64,000 bases of DNA from Nymphaea colorata (GCF_008831285.2 NC_045140.1:27918131-27982130), one strand, 5' to 3'; shown: positions 12,801 through 25,700, numbered from the stretch's first letter. Numbers and translations are program-made. The notes: generated from the letters alone by a model not told the origin.

Positions 12801-15800
12801 AGATTAGATGATCTGCTTGTTGTGAATTCACGTGTTGTGGGGGTTGAAGTTTCCAATCCAAGGTCGGATTTGGGCAATGGTAAGAGGAAGCTGGAATATG
12901 ACGATGTTATTCTTGCAGTTGGGCATTCAGCTCGTGATGTATACAAAATGCTTCTTCTGCACAATGTTGACTTGAAGACAAAGGATTTTTCTGTGAGCCA
13001 ACCAACCTAATTTCTCTCCTCATTTCCAACATATGGAAAATGCTTCTTCGGCACTATGTTGACTGATGCTTACAAATATTAACTGGAAACAGGTTGGCCT
13101 ACGAATTGAGCACCCACAGGAGCTAATAAACAGCTTACAGGTTTGGTTACTTATCCATCTTTTAAAGAAAAATTGGTCGCAATGTATTGTAAGCTTTCAT
13201 AAATTTGTATGTTCAGCGGTTCTTCCTGTCCCATGATAAGTTTTTGTGATTGTTGGGTGAGTTCATTTCATGCAATCCATATACATATGCACATGCATAA
13301 ATATACTCACACATAGTCCAGATATTATTTGCATTCTATCTTTTGTGACTTTCCACAAAGTGGAGATATTACCTTCATTCTTTTCATATTTCTTTCTTTT
13401 CAAGTATAATTTAACTATTTAAATGAATATGTTTGAACTTGCTAGAGCTGAGTTCCCATGATATTCTCTCAAAGAATCTTGTCTATGTTCATCTATAGAT
13501 GATAATTCATTCTTTGATAGCTTTAGTACCGAACCTAATGTTAGTTGCTGATGTTATCTATATCCATCTGTTATATCATGTCGAATGTGTTCGGCATATT
13601 GATGCTGGGAAGAGACGTTTCTGTATTTTGGCAGCTTGGCTTGTTGTTGATTAGCAGTCTTCCTGATACACCATACTGCACTTGATTGTGCCTGTTAGTG
13701 AGTTCTTATAGAGATGCACAGATTTTTTTTTTTTTTGCTTGAGCATGATCATACTTCTGATATGTTATATAGATAAAGTTTGATACTGTCATATTCTGTA
13801 GTTGACTGAATCAGTTCTACAGTATAATTCATTGGCTTCAGAAGTTCACCAAGGACGTGGAAGAGTGCCCGTTGCTGATTATAAGCTAGTGAAATATGTT
13901 GATGGAAATGCTATTACAACAGCTGGTGGTTTAGATGAAAGGAGGCGTAGTTGTTACTCATTCTGCATGTGTCCTGGCGGACAGGTGCGTTCCTGCACTT
14001 TCTGCTTCAGTAATTTTGGTTATTTCTGTTTTCCTTTCAAATTAAAGACTTGTCTTGCACTGGCAGGTTGTTCTTACTAGCACTGATCCATCAGAGCTTT
14101 GTATCAATGGCATGTCATTTTCTCGGCGTGCATCTAGGTGGGCAAATGCAGCTCTTGTTGTTACTGTCTCACAAAATGACTTCACTGATCTTGGCTGTTA
14201 TGGGCCCTTAGCTGGTGTTAAGTTTCAGGTACCATTATGATGCCTGTACTGTCTCATAAAAGCAAATGTTCCCCAGGAGCACGTACTTTTCATTTTTTAT
14301 CTTCTAGAAAGTCTTCTGTATATCTCTTGTACATTCGCTCTGTTTTATGACTGATGAAGCCTCTATTCTTGTCCATCATGCATTTGTTTCTTGTCTGTAG
14401 AAAGAAATCGAAAGAAAGGCTGCCTCAATGGGGGGAGGGAATTTTGTTGTACCTGTTCAAACAGTTCCTGATTTCCTCGATGGCAGGTTATCAGGTAACG
14501 CATTCAGGTGAAAAAAAAAAATCTGTGTCTGTTCCAATGCCTAACTTTTTCTTTGGACATGTTTCAGTAGCCCCTTTACCATCATCAAGTTATCGTTTGG
14601 GTGTCAAGGCATCAAATCTCCATGAGTTGTTTCCTCTTCATATAACGGAAGCTCTGCAACGGTCAATAGCTCTCTTCAATGAAGAGGTTTGGACATGTTT
14701 CTTTCCTTAATCAGATGCTTTGGATAAATCAATGTTTGTGCGAGCTTGCTTTCATTCGGTTCTCTAACATGCATCGAAAAATGCTTCAGATGCCTGGATT
14801 TGTTACAAAAGATGCTCTTCTTCATGGAGTAGAGGTACTATGGCCCACAAGTTCTTTTATGTAGTATATTTAGAATTGTATTCATTGATAACTTTTCATG
14901 TGAAACTGGTCCATATAGCTCTTTTTTTTTTTATTTTCTTCATTATCAACCAACTTGAAGCATTAATCTGTTTTGTAATGAAAATTGTTTGAATACTATA
15001 TGTTGGTAGATGTAGATAATCTCGATTTCTAATTCAGAAAGTGGTCAAGTGACTTGGTGCTTCCGCTATCAAGTCTCTGACCAATTTTTGATAAGCCATG
15101 CTGGAGGGTGCTTCATGACATTAAGAATGAAAATTGCAGCCTCGGTTTCTATTTCCAATTTGATGTGTTGCTTAGTCAGTAACTAGGATGTGACTTAATA
15201 CCGAGCATGGAGTCCCAAAGCAATATCAAGTACATGAAAACCAGAATGAAAGCTTAATGGACATGTTGTCTATCTATGCTTCTAGTTTTAGCTTAGTTCT
15301 GATGGCACCTTTGCAGCTTTTACCCTTTTTGTGGAATATTTGTTTGCTGTTACTTGCTAACTTGACATCCTTCCACAGTAAGTTGCTATTCTTTCGTATG
15401 GATGTGCTAGCTGATGTTAGGCAATATGTAAGGTTGTTTGCAACACCGTGGGCAACTATCATTCTCCTGTTGAGTTCCTGTGATGTATAACCAAAATGAT
15501 CTAACTGGGAAACACAATAGGAGAGAAGTTTTGGATGGCGTTCCTGTTTTTTGTTCATATTAGTGTTTTGTAAATTTTAATACATGTTTGCGGTTTCTAA
15601 GAGTGTTTCAATGCAGTTCCTATGTTGAACAGGTAACTTTTTCATAGGTGCGCAATTATGAAATCCTCAATTGAGTTATTCATGCTATAACTGTCTCAAT
15701 GTTGCAGACTAGGACAAGTTCACCTGTTCAGGTTCCACGTTGCAACGATACCTATGAGTGCTTGTCCTTGAAGGGGTTGTATCCAATTGGAGAAGGAGCT

Positions 15801-15944
15801 GGTTTTGCTGGTGGGATTGTTAGTGCTGCCGTGGATGGCTTGTACTGTGGCTTTGCTGTTGCAAAGCATCATAATTTATACGAGGGGGATATTGAGGCAA
15901 TCCTTGGCAAAGTGCACAAAGAAACTGGATTTGTGAAGTATTAA
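9824..15944 (+). CDS. PDE327: Plastid FAD/NAD(P)-binding oxidoreductase, PDE327 (At4g30720) type
   Basis: Thirteen exons join in frame to 727 residues: 9824-10201, 10314-10376, 10624-11067, 12197-12268, 12566-12691, 12780-12992, 13093-13140, 13802-13984, 14067-14228, 14401-14494, 14568-14686, 14790-14834, 15708-15944. All introns are GT-AG. The first 50-odd residues are Ser/Pro-rich and fit a chloroplast transit peptide. A dinucleotide-binding fold starts near residue 236 (KIAVVGSGPSGLFAS, then a Glu ending the second strand in TLIERG). Conserved blocks ICFGEGGAGTWSDGKL, CYSFCMCPGGQVV and LYPIGEGAGFAGGI match this plant/cyanobacterial family. The Arabidopsis member is recalled as a stromal oxidoreductase needed for normal photosynthetic electron flow. 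The start is the first ATG after the TATA box. The orthology call is from memory of the family; gene structure is strongly supported by phase agreement at every junction. Confidence 0.92.
11143..11880. repeat. Large near-perfect inverted repeat (hairpin) in intron 3
   Basis: The left arm 11143-11483 and right arm 11521-11880 are near-identical reverse complements with a 37-base loop (11484-11520). Arm ends read GGTATTTGCATG and CATGCAAATACC. The right arm carries one extra ~20-base internal duplication near 11533-11562 and a few substitutions. It lies entirely in the 1.1-kb intron 11068-12196 and would fold into a ~350-bp stem in the pre-mRNA. I see no target-site duplication or known transposon termini. 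A local inverted duplication or fold-back element are both possible. Confidence 0.93.
11905..12014. repeat. Short direct repeats beside the hairpin
   Basis: The phrase GCACTTATCTT recurs three times, twice within the longer phrase CTACTAGGCATGCACTTATC, just downstream of the intron-3 inverted repeat. Confidence 0.7.
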
Positions 15945-16507
15945 GCTGGCGTCTATTACTTTTATAAAAGATGTCCCTTGCTGCGGAATTTTGGTTCTTT
16001 CTCTCTCTTTCTTTTTTTCTTTTTTTCCCAATATTAGCTATTGATGTACCTGGGTTATTTAAATGAAAATGTAAGTTCCTAGACTAGAATGACATGTCAA
16101 ATTTGCTTCTCTCTACATTCTAAGAGCTTGCTCGATGAGTTGATTTGAGCTATTATTAAACAATTGAAGAGTGTGCCAAGTTCTTTGAGTGCATCTTCAA
16201 TAATGCTACGCTAACGTAAAACATGTGCTTTGAGACAGCCATTGTTGTGGATCTCCGCTTCACAAGATAACGAGTTATTCAGCAACAGGTTGATTGCTTA
16301 AATAAGGCTTAGCATGGTTCTGGCTTTTGAGCATGATTCTGGTCATGAGCATTGCTTGGATGGCGTTTGAATATGGTCAGCGCATTTGTGCAGAGGTACT
16401 CCAGTATTATGACGAGGCGCTATTGAGACAAAAGGGCAATCCCAGCGGGCCGACATGAAATTTCAGTTCTTGTTAGCTGGTTGTCAAATGTGCTGTTTTA
16501 CATGAAT

Positions 16508-16543
<36 letters not shown>

Positions 16544-17229
16544 TATAAGAGCAAGCATCCTTGGTATCATAAAACCTTTGGATGTGGATTTCCTGTGCGG
16601 TTTTAATATGTTGCTTGGTGATGGCCTGTACTTCAGTGATAAGTTATTTTTCACCTTTCAAATCTTTATATCTCAAGTCTTTGTTTGGCATGCCCACTTG
16701 GTATTGCTGGTTTGGTAATTTTCCCCATAGGTTCCATTAACCAATACCAAAACTTAACAAGAAAGAGTGCCATAGGCATGCTTGGACTCCATGGTTTCAC
16801 TTCACCATGCCTCTACAAACTTAGAAAAGGGTCTGCCAGAAAACAGCACATGGTAAGCCTATCATTCTGGTGATACTGCAGCCACCTGTAATGGAGTATA
16901 TTTGCTGTCAACATAGCAGGACACTGCCTAACAGGATCCAAAGATGTAGATATTGAGGACTTCAATTTTAGGTTGTATGGGGACGATAGACAGTTCTGTG
17001 TACGGTCTATGAACTACTCTTTAGCTGACGGAATCATTCATTTGGGCAAATTTTTGTTAAGTTGCAAATTAATGAGAATAACAATTACAAGAACTGTAAA
17101 ACGTTTCATGAAACAAAATCCGAGCATATCCTCAAACAAGTAGTGCGCCAAACGTCGTAGCGTTCTTGCCGTGTTAACATTCAACGTCATAGGACAAAAG
17201 ATGGGTGCCAATTGCGAGAGGGTATTCAT
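15945..17229. other. 3' UTRs and spacer between convergent genes
   Basis: This is non-coding sequence between the oxidoreductase and the glycosyltransferase, which converge here. It includes pyrimidine-rich runs at 15990-16027 and a (TC)n tract at 16512-16540. No ORF is supported. Confidence 0.6.
16512..16540. repeat. (TC)n microsatellite
   Basis: About 14 TC dinucleotides occur in the spacer downstream of the oxidoreductase gene. Confidence 0.95.
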
Positions 17230-18702
17230 TCATCGTCTCCCCGTCTTCTTCGGAGCCTTCACGATCTGATGCATAACAAATTCTGCAACAATTTCCGGTG
17301 AGAATCTCCTAACCATATCTTCTCTGGCCTGCTTACTTCTTTCTCTTGCCTCATCAGGTTCTTTTACCACCTTTCTCATGAGAATTCTCAAATCATCAAC
17401 AGAGGGCTCAGCCCACAGGTGGCCACTGAAAGGCCCTTCAGTTACTTCACCCATATGATCCACAGGCAATGGATAGCTATTCTGCTCAGTCATATATTCA
17501 GTTGGCCCCGACCAGTTGGTGGCAATCACTGGTAATGACATCGCCATGGCTTCTACATGTGGCCGGCCCCAACCTTCCCCTCTTGACGGCAGCACGAATG
17601 CATCAGCTGCACGATAAATCTCAGGCAGCTTATTCTGAGGTATGTGGGTATCATGCAAATAAACTGGTGCCCATCCAGAAGGAGGCTCTTCTATGTCAGA
17701 ATCATTAACAAACCTTTTGATCCTGTCACCAAAGTTTCTATCAGAGTGATATGCATTTGTAACCAAGTACAACACCACTCCATCACTAGCACTGAACTCT
17801 TTCAAGTATGCTCTTAATAAGACATCCCAACCTTTCCTGATCTCCCACTTGAAAATACTCAGAAACACAAACTGGTTCTTGGGTATGAATTCTGTACCAG
17901 AGTTATAGCCTATAACCAACCCTTTTGTTGGGAGCCTCATTTGTTCCCATTTTGCTGGGTCGAAGAACTCGGTGTCAACAGATTCGACCACTTTCACGAC
18001 CTTGGAAGGATCAACACCGCTTGCTGTAAAAGTATTGACATGAAAATCCGTAGGGACCCAAACAGAATCCATGCGGTTGCAGCGCTCAACATGTTCCCGA
18101 TTAACTCTATCAGTTTCAAACATGGTTCTGCCGATCACGTATGCTGGGTCTTCATATCCGCTAGGCGGGCAGGGTAAGGTCTGAAACAGAGGTGGATACC
18201 ATGCCCCAGGCTCACTGTGACAGATGACGATGGTCTCATCCATGTCACATTCTGTGGCATAGAGTCTAACAGCGAGATCCTTTGCATTATCAGGCAACCC
18301 ATCCCAGAACTCAATGTTTTCAAGGTCACCATGTTGCAGTATCCTCAATCTGAATTGGTCTCCTCGTTTTCTGTCCAATGCGGTGATGTAAGCCCAAGCT
18401 TCCGAACTGTACCCCCCTCCGGCAAGAAAGGGTGCCATCCAGAGAACGCATCGCGGAGGGGCGTCGGCCTTCCCCTTCTGATTTCTTGGAAACCCAAAAA
18501 ACTTATCCACGAATAAAGATCTAAGTGGCAGACCGAAGCTTGATTTCAAGTACTTCAGCCTGTAATAATCGGTGTCTTTGATTCCGGCAAACATAGCAAG
18601 CAGAACGATGAGAAGAGGAAACACCAAGAAGCCGAACTTTCTCCATCGTAACGAAGGTGCGTGATGAGTATCGGGGAGATGGCGGCCTTCTGAGGTATCC
18701 AT
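17230..18702 (-). CDS. GT4-family glycosyltransferase, type II membrane protein
   Basis: A single uninterrupted ORF encodes 490 residues. A short cytosolic N-terminus is followed by a hydrophobic anchor at about residues 24-41 (FLVFPLLIVLLAMFAGI), the layout of Golgi type II glycosyltransferases. The catalytic domain follows: a donor-binding half with FKWEIRKGWDVLLRAY, and an E-x7-E motif at residues 376-384 within SRGEGWGRPHVEAMA, then LPVIATNWSGPTEY, typical of Glycos_transf_1 (GT4). Length and single-exon structure match the Arabidopsis At3g10630-type protein as I recall it. Sugar donor and acceptor are unknown. The ATG at 18702 is the first in frame and gives a sensible anchor. It faces the oxidoreductase gene tail to tail. 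Confidence 0.9.
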   Translation of the reverse strand: MDTSEGRHLPDTHHAPSLRWRKFGFLVFPLLIVLLAMFAGIKDTDYYRLKYLKSSFGLPLRSLFVDKFFGFPRNQKGKADAPPRCVLWMAPFLAGGGYSSEAWAYITALDRKRGDQFRLRILQHGDLENIEFWDGLPDNAKDLAVRLYATECDMDETIVICHSEPGAWYPPLFQTLPCPPSGYEDPAYVIGRTMFETDRVNREHVERCNRMDSVWVPTDFHVNTFTASGVDPSKVVKVVESVDTEFFDPAKWEQMRLPTKGLVIGYNSGTEFIPKNQFVFLSIFKWEIRKGWDVLLRAYLKEFSASDGVVLYLVTNAYHSDRNFGDRIKRFVNDSDIEEPPSGWAPVYLHDTHIPQNKLPEIYRAADAFVLPSRGEGWGRPHVEAMAMSLPVIATNWSGPTEYMTEQNSYPLPVDHMGEVTEGPFSGHLWAEPSVDDLRILMRKVVKEPDEARERSKQAREDMVRRFSPEIVAEFVMHQIVKAPKKTGRR

Positions 18703-19906
18703 GTCATGGTTTCAAGTCAGGTTAATCTTGGAGAGCTACTTTAGAACGGATAGGGGAGCCCCACAGCCTCGGTAGAGTTGCCCATCGACACAAATGTTTG
18801 TTGAAACGTGGGCAGGCTTGATTTCTTTTCCTGACATTCAAGCGCATAATGGTAAAGACTTTGGTCTGTTTTAAAGGGGAGAGCAGTTTGAGATATTTCG
18901 AAAGACGAACATGAATAATAGATGAAGTATGTTAAGGGGTTGGGGATAAATAATAAACTTGTCCTAGTTGAGTGATAGGATGAATAATAAAAAGTCTATC
19001 ACGTATCTGAATCCGAACCTGACTTGAATGTAATTATAAAATTCACAATCAAATCCGAGCCTGACTTTTAAATTAAATACGGACTGCTTTAGAATAGGAT
19101 AAAAAAGAATTTTCAAGATGGATGGCTATCAGATGTAAGATATAATTCGCGCCCAACCCCAAAAAGAAACCTTTGTCAGATATTTATGTAAATTTGAATC
19201 CAATGCCGACTTGATGTCGTTTCTTAAATCTGAATCCGAATCAATTTCTTAAGGATATGGTAAATTGTTGATTCTTGACGCACTAATCGTTACACCTAAC
19301 TTTGAAAGGGGAACTCTAAATCCAAGGCAATTTTCTGCTCATTCTTGAAACTTTTTCATAATAGACCTAATTAAACCTAACTTTTTCCTGAATCATATGT
19401 TCCTTTTACTTGCCAGATTGATACTACATTTCCTTAGTGGAACAAGTGCATAAAAGGTATTCTATTCCATTTCCCATAAATGAAATTGAGCAAAAGGCGA
19501 AGAAATTTTGTATATTTATTTATAATTTTCTGACTACCCAAATTATTTGAATGGTTTCAAACAAAAAAATGAATTTATTGTACGTAACGAATTACTATGG
19601 AAAGATAGTCCATGTTATTTCCAAGAATTCGTGTCAAGATAACTACTCCAACGTTCATCAGTTTCCATTTATATTAGATTGTGTCTTCATAATAGAAGAG
19701 AAAGATAATCTTCCGGAAAGTGAGGGTGAATATCTTCAATAAGGAACGCCAAACAGATTCCAGTATCTGAGCGACTAAAGGTGGTAGGCTGGGGTCTTAC
19801 CACCACTTACAGATAGCAGGAAGGAGGCCGCAAAACCAGGATCATAAGGCAATTCTCAAGCTCCGAGTGTGGTCGATCGATTACCTTCACCAACCATTCC
19901 TGCAAA
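18703..19906. other. Promoter region between divergent genes
   Basis: This spacer should hold the promoters of the glycosyltransferase (minus) and the cysteine-rich peptide gene (plus). At 18980-19250 there is a decayed repeat with recurring AATCCGA/GACTT words, likely an old transposon. A 63-codon ORF at 19551-19742 has no recognisable features and is not called. Confidence 0.5.
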
Positions 19907-20431
19907 ATGGCGCAAAAGACACCGGCTATGAGCTGCCTCCTCCTGCTTGCCCTCCTCCTGCTGCCCTCATCACAACACGGTTTCTGCTTCCATTACCTTT
20001 TCTCTTTGGCTTTTTACTGTTTTTACACTGATTTCTTGGTGTCGTCGCTTTTTTATAGCTTACATTAGACTTTCTGCTTATGCCACATCTCTCCTTCTCT
20101 TTTCCTTTCTCTCTCTTTCTCTTTTTCTCTCTCTTGCTGTTGGCAATCATATGTTCAATGACACTGTAGAGAGTGTCTCTTTTGTTGAATGTATCCTGAA
20201 GGCAGATGTCCACCTTTCTTCATATTGGTCACTGAATCACTTCTGCCTCGAGCTAGCTCGCTCAGTCCCTCTTCTTCATCTTGTTTTTTTTGTTCATGTT
20301 CTGGTTTCTCTTGCTGCATGTTTTTTTTTGCTTATGCTTTCTTTGCTTTTTTTTTTTTGCCATTTTTATTACTTGTTATTTGGTGACGCCTTGTCACTAC
20401 TTATGTATTAAATTTTACTGGCTCTTTCTTT

Positions 20432-20480
<49 letters not shown>

Positions 20481-20777
20481 TGTTTGTTTGTTTGCATGCC
20501 TCTTGATGGAGATCTCTCTTTAGAAAGAGACTAGAAAATAAATGGGTATTTAAATATATATATTTGAAAAATTATGGCTAATATTAAGGTTGTTTCAGGA
20601 AAAAGCGAAAGTAGCAGCTGCACATTCATGGGAGAATGCACCAGCAAGGCCGACTGTTGCAATTTGTGTTCCCAGAAGGTTGGACAGCCCTACAACCCGA
20701 ATGCTGGTCTTTGCGTACCAGACGCTAGCGGCAGCGGACAACTTGCTTGCTGCTGCCTCCATGATGCACATCCATAA
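19907..20777 (+). CDS. Secreted cysteine-rich peptide (knottin/defensin-like)
   Basis: Two exons, 19907-19979 and 20599-20777, join in phase through a GT-AG intron of 619 bases to encode 83 residues. Exon 1 is almost purely a signal peptide (MAQKTPAMSCLLLLALLLLP). The mature peptide has nine cysteines in the order C-x5-C-x5-CC-x2-C-x14-C-x11-CCC, ending CLHDAHP. A signal exon, one intron splitting a Gly codon and a compact Cys-rich second exon is the classic layout of plant defensin-like genes. The spacing is not a standard gamma-thionin. C-x5-C-x5-CC resembles knottin-type scaffolds, but the final CCC and odd cysteine count are unusual. Function (antimicrobial, signalling or other) cannot be read from the sequence. 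Confidence 0.75.
20433..20480. repeat. (CT)n(TA)n microsatellite
   Basis: A CT tract is followed directly by a TA tract inside the intron of the cysteine-rich peptide gene. Confidence 0.95.
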
Positions 20778-22176
20778 TTTATGTAGTTTTCAACAGTTTT
20801 TGAGCAGCCTCGATGTAACCCTGCGAGGACATTAGGCTCCTGATCCTTTTATTTTCAAAAAGTTCGTGCTTCAAGAGGGAGATGACAGAGATATGTTTTC
20901 GTTTTGGTGCTAATCAGCTTGTTTCTGAGTAGGCATTGAGAAGGATGTGGAAGATGTCAAAAAGAAAACTTCATATCAATTTTGAAAAATTTTGTTGCTT
21001 ATCATGGTGTTATATTTGAATATTTTGAAAAATTTTGTTGCTAATCACATTTCAGAACTTAAGAGTTTATATTTGAATCTGTTTATTTGAATATTCTTGG
21101 GTGTTAAATAAACTAGTCTAACTGTGAACGCCTAGGTTTTAAAACATGTTAATCACATTGGTGCAGCTAATATTTCGGAGGAAGACAGGAAAAAATGTCT
21201 TTTAGAAGTTTTGATTGTCGGAGCATCAACTTCATGTGTTGCAAAATATGGGTCATTGATGTGCAAGTTGAAATGCAGTAGTAAATGGCTAAAGGCGACA
21301 CCCCAATATGTCAAAAACCAATTCTATATTTTAAAAGGATAAAGAGTTAAATATAGGCTTTAGCTCTCTACACGGCCATGGGGCTCCATTAGATGTGCAA
21401 TGTTGATTTTATCAATGTTGATTTTATAACAGTTTATCTTCTCTCCAATGACCCATTTTGTCACCTTTTTTGGTAACTTATTTTCCATTTTAACGGCTGT
21501 GTCTCTGATAGTAGAATGTGCCTATTGAATACCATTTTTTCTAAATTAAATAAATAATGCAAAATACTAAAAATTTAAGAAAAAAAAAGAAAAAGAAAAA
21601 GCTCGATACATGTAGCACACCCGAAAGTTTCCATAGGCTATTAAAACTTTTCTCGCAAATTTTACACATAATTCAATTCTGGCCTCTTGGTTCATTTAAT
21701 TAATAAAACAGTCATTAAAATATCATTAAAATACCATATGTTACATAGCACCTCAATCTACTAAAATGGCTTCTTCAAGGGCTTTGTGGAAGAGAAAACG
21801 TTATAGCTCTTACAACGCATGTTCCTAAACAAATGTCTTAGAAAACAAATTATTTGTTTTAGAAAACAACCTATGTTTATTTCAAGAAACACAGTTAAAT
21901 TGCTGTAATGGGGTATCAAGTTTAAAATTATTGCAAGCAAAGTTCTAATACTTCAATTATGAAGCATGTTTTTTTTTTTTAATGATGTTGTCCTCATCAA
22001 ATTCCGCTTGCTTGGGGTTCACCTTCTCAAAGTTTATGTTCCTTATTTAAAAAAGAAAAAAGAAAAGCTTAAGATGGTTGGTGCAGAGCGAGGGCTAGGA
22101 GGCTGCACCTTGCACTTCAAACTCAAGAAAGAAAAGGGCGGTGCCTTAAAATACTCCTCTTGCCCACTAAACAAAG

Positions 22177-22226
<50 letters not shown>

Positions 22227-22728
22227 AACTACAACTTCTAGCCTCCGGATTCAAGGAAACAAATTTTTTTAGTATGTAATTTTTCAAAAAAAAGACGTAT
22301 AAATGGCTTTTTCTTAGAAATTTGTAGATGCATCTACGGAAGTGTAGAGGAAACGTATTATAATGCAGTTGTTTTAGTGTCGCGTGCAGCATTGCGAGTA
22401 TCAATTAGCCTATATGTTGCATACGATCACTTCGAAATCAAAAACGATGAGAAGGTTAAAATGGCTTGTTAGAACTAAGGCGTTCTAGTAGAAGAACGCT
22501 ATGCTCTTAGAATACATGTACATAAAATATGTTTAAATGTCTTGAGAAGCACCATGTTTTTGGTTCAAGAAAATTATGATTTTTTTATTTTTAAATAAAA
22601 ATAATAATGCCGTGTTCTTACAATGGGTACAGCTTCTAAAATTGCGCCGCTTTGGATAAGTGGCGTTGCCACAGCTCTCTCCTCGCCGAAGCTAGTTCCG
22701 CACAAGCGAGAAAAAGCCCAGAGGAGCA
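20778..22728. other. Intergenic AT-rich region
   Basis: This holds the 3' UTR of the peptide gene and the promoter of the next gene. Around 20985-21045 the phrase TTTTGAAAAATTTTGTTGCT occurs twice. A (TA)n tract is at 22179-22220. No gene is supported. Confidence 0.55.
22179..22220. repeat. (AT)n microsatellite
   Basis: About 21 AT dinucleotides in a row occur in intergenic sequence. Confidence 0.95.
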
Positions 22729-25700
22729 ATGGCTGCAACCAACTGCTACCTCATGCGTTTCATCAGCAACCATCGACTAGCGAGACCAGCGAAGCTCTCC
22801 GTCCACCAATTGAATCACCACGGTCAAATTAGTTTCCCATCTTCAGGCAACCAAACTCTCTCTCTCACAATCTCTCCTTATTTATAGATGTAGGCATGTA
22901 TTTGTGTTGTTTTCCATTGGTTTCCGCTTCTTCACGAACTGCCAAGTGATTACGCATGAAATTTTCTTCATTTATTGTCATTTTCAGGTTGTTCGAGGAT
23001 TATGCTCCATGGGGTTGTCCGGCCACTGGGGTTCGGTGCTCTAGCAACTGAAACTGCGACTGCACAAGTTGTCGAAGAGGTGGAAACGGTAGTGGCTGAA
23101 GGGTATACGATGACCCAGTTTTGCGACAAGATGATTGAGGTTCTGTTGAACGAGAAGGCGCAGACAAATGAATGGCGGAAGCTACTGGCGTTCAGGGAGG
23201 AATGGAAAAAGTACAGGGAGAGGTTCTACAGACGATGCCAGGAGAGGGCTTCTGCTGAGAAAGATCAGGTCACGAAAGACAAACTGGCTACTCTCTCCAG
23301 AAAGCTTAAAAGGGTAAAACTCTACCCCCGTTTCTTACAGTTTTTGATTCCTTAATTATTAATCTCCTCCAAATTGAGCCTTATATGTTGTTCAAAATGA
23401 AAAGAGTTTCGATTTGTACAGTTCGGAATTTTGGGTTTTCTCCGCTGAGAATAAATTTAGTTGTTCCAAGCTCATGGCAATCAACGAAGCGTCAAGTAGC
23501 GAACCGAATTGATTGAGAACTACTTCTTGTTGCTCTTAGTTTCTTGTACACAGTTGTGGCCTACGCCGCACATTTTGCATGTTCACTGGTGTCTTTCATT
23601 TGCTGTTGTCGCTGTGCTCTTACCTTTGTATCAGAACAAGTTCTAAACTTTGATGTTATTGATGATCTTCAATTTGTAGATTGACGATGAAATGGAGATT
23701 CATGAGGACCTTCTCAAACAGATACGCGAAAACCCACGAGACCTGAATTTGATTGTAGCAGCACGACGCAAGGACTTTAATGGTGGCTTTTTCAACCATC
23801 TTAATATAATTGCAGAGGTGAATGATGGACTTGAAGAACGTGATGGTAAAGAATAAACTTTGCTTGTGTTTAAGATAAACTATGGTTTTGCTGCCAAATC
23901 TCAAAACTAAAATCAAATTCACCAGCCATTTCTCAAGAATGACAAGTGGTGCCAGTTTGAATAGGAGGTTTATGAAATTTGTGTAGCTTTGCTATTTCAG
24001 AGATGGCTGATGGACCATTCAATGTGTGACCAGAAATATCTAGGCTTTCAACCAGGTGTTTGTCCGCTGTATCAGCATATGATAATGCAGCTGAAGACGC
24101 TGAAGTCTTAAATGCCGCACAGTCTAAATTTGATGACATCTTGAATTCTTCTTCACTTGATGAGGCATGTGAAAAAATAAGCAGTCTTGCTAAGGCTAAG
24201 GAGCTGGATTCCACTCTGATTCTGTTGATAAACAGAGCATGGGCAACAGCAAAAGAATCAACAACGATGAAGAATGAGGTAAAGTAGTAGCCTTACAAAA
24301 GACTTTCTGATTTTTCCGATCACTGTAACCATTTGAGCTTTGTTATCTTCATGAGTGGCAAGTAAAGCCTACTACCTTCTGCTAGTCGAAGGCGCAATGA
24401 ATTTTTTTTATTGTTATATTAGATATAAATGGTCGGAGGAGAAGGCCTTCATTTAACGGCATGTCTATCTATTGGCTTTTATAGACATAGTACATCTAAG
24501 CCAATCTCTGTAGGATGCTGAGCCCCAAGTATGGTCGTAGGAATCACAAGAATAAGGATGGCCTAGGAGCATAACCAAAATGCTGTTCTAATTCTTATGA
24601 CAGAGTAGGTACGACACATTTGCATCACGATCCATTGTGGTATCCAAACATAAGAACGTCTTGTGAATTTTCAATATGATATATGAGATTAGGATGTTAC
24701 TCTGGAATTGTACAAAGAAAAGAACAAACTCTTCCGGTCGCAATGGAAACAGCAACAGTTTCTTCATTTTCTGTTCACAGGAATTTATTTCTTGACGACG
24801 TACTACAGTTGAGTGAACCAATTTTACGGCTTGCTAACTTCAACTTCTTGTGGGTAGTAACTTACAAGTTGCGAAGCTTCTTCTCAGGAATAGCCTTTTC
24901 AGCCTGTTTTCTTGATAAATGGAATCCAGTGAGGGTGATGAAATTTATCCATGTTGGCATCCTAGCTAATAAACTTTATAGTTGTTTAGCATCCTTGCAT
25001 TTCAGAATGATAAATGGTTTGTCTTCGTTTCTGTGATTTTAAGTAGTCATGGAACCAGCCTTTAGTTTTACATGATCTGTTGAGGTCTCTCTTTTTACGC
25101 TATGTACCCACAGTATGTGCTGTCCAAACTTCGTGCTTGCTGATTGAGTTTGGAACTGCCAATTTTTTTCCCTCATCTTGGTTGCTTGATTATATTATAT
25201 ATGGCTATCCCTTGCAAAAGCTTTAGTCTAGGAAATGAAAATTGGAGATGCTTGACACAATAGGCTTAAGGTACACTTGGCTACTTCTTGTTTGTCCGTT
25301 ACTGTAAACCAGCTATGCTTCATGCTCTAATATTCATGGCCTATGTCCGCTTCGTATTGTCATGGGTATCGTTTTTCTGGTAAAACAAACAAGAACTGGG
25401 AATTTTGCATACGGATTGCGTGTGCCGATAGATGTTTTAATACAACACTGGTATCTAGTCACAGAAAATTCTTGTTTGCTGAAACATTAGCCGTTCGTTT
25501 CTTCTTAGACTTGTCATCTGTATCCAAATCTAATTTGTTTGTGTTTTGTGCTTGCACGTGCTTTTCTGTGCATGTTGACGACTGCTTATAATGTTCATGG
25601 TTACATCTTGTAAGACATTAGGCGTGACACTTCACACAAATCCTGTTGAATTTGTTGGGAACAGAGAAATGCAGTAATGTTTCTCACCGGCCACAATTTA

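Noticed and set aside
19551-19742. 63-codon plus-strand ORF in AT-rich DNA
   Set aside because: I considered a transferred organellar fragment, but I could not recognise any plastid or mitochondrial gene in it.
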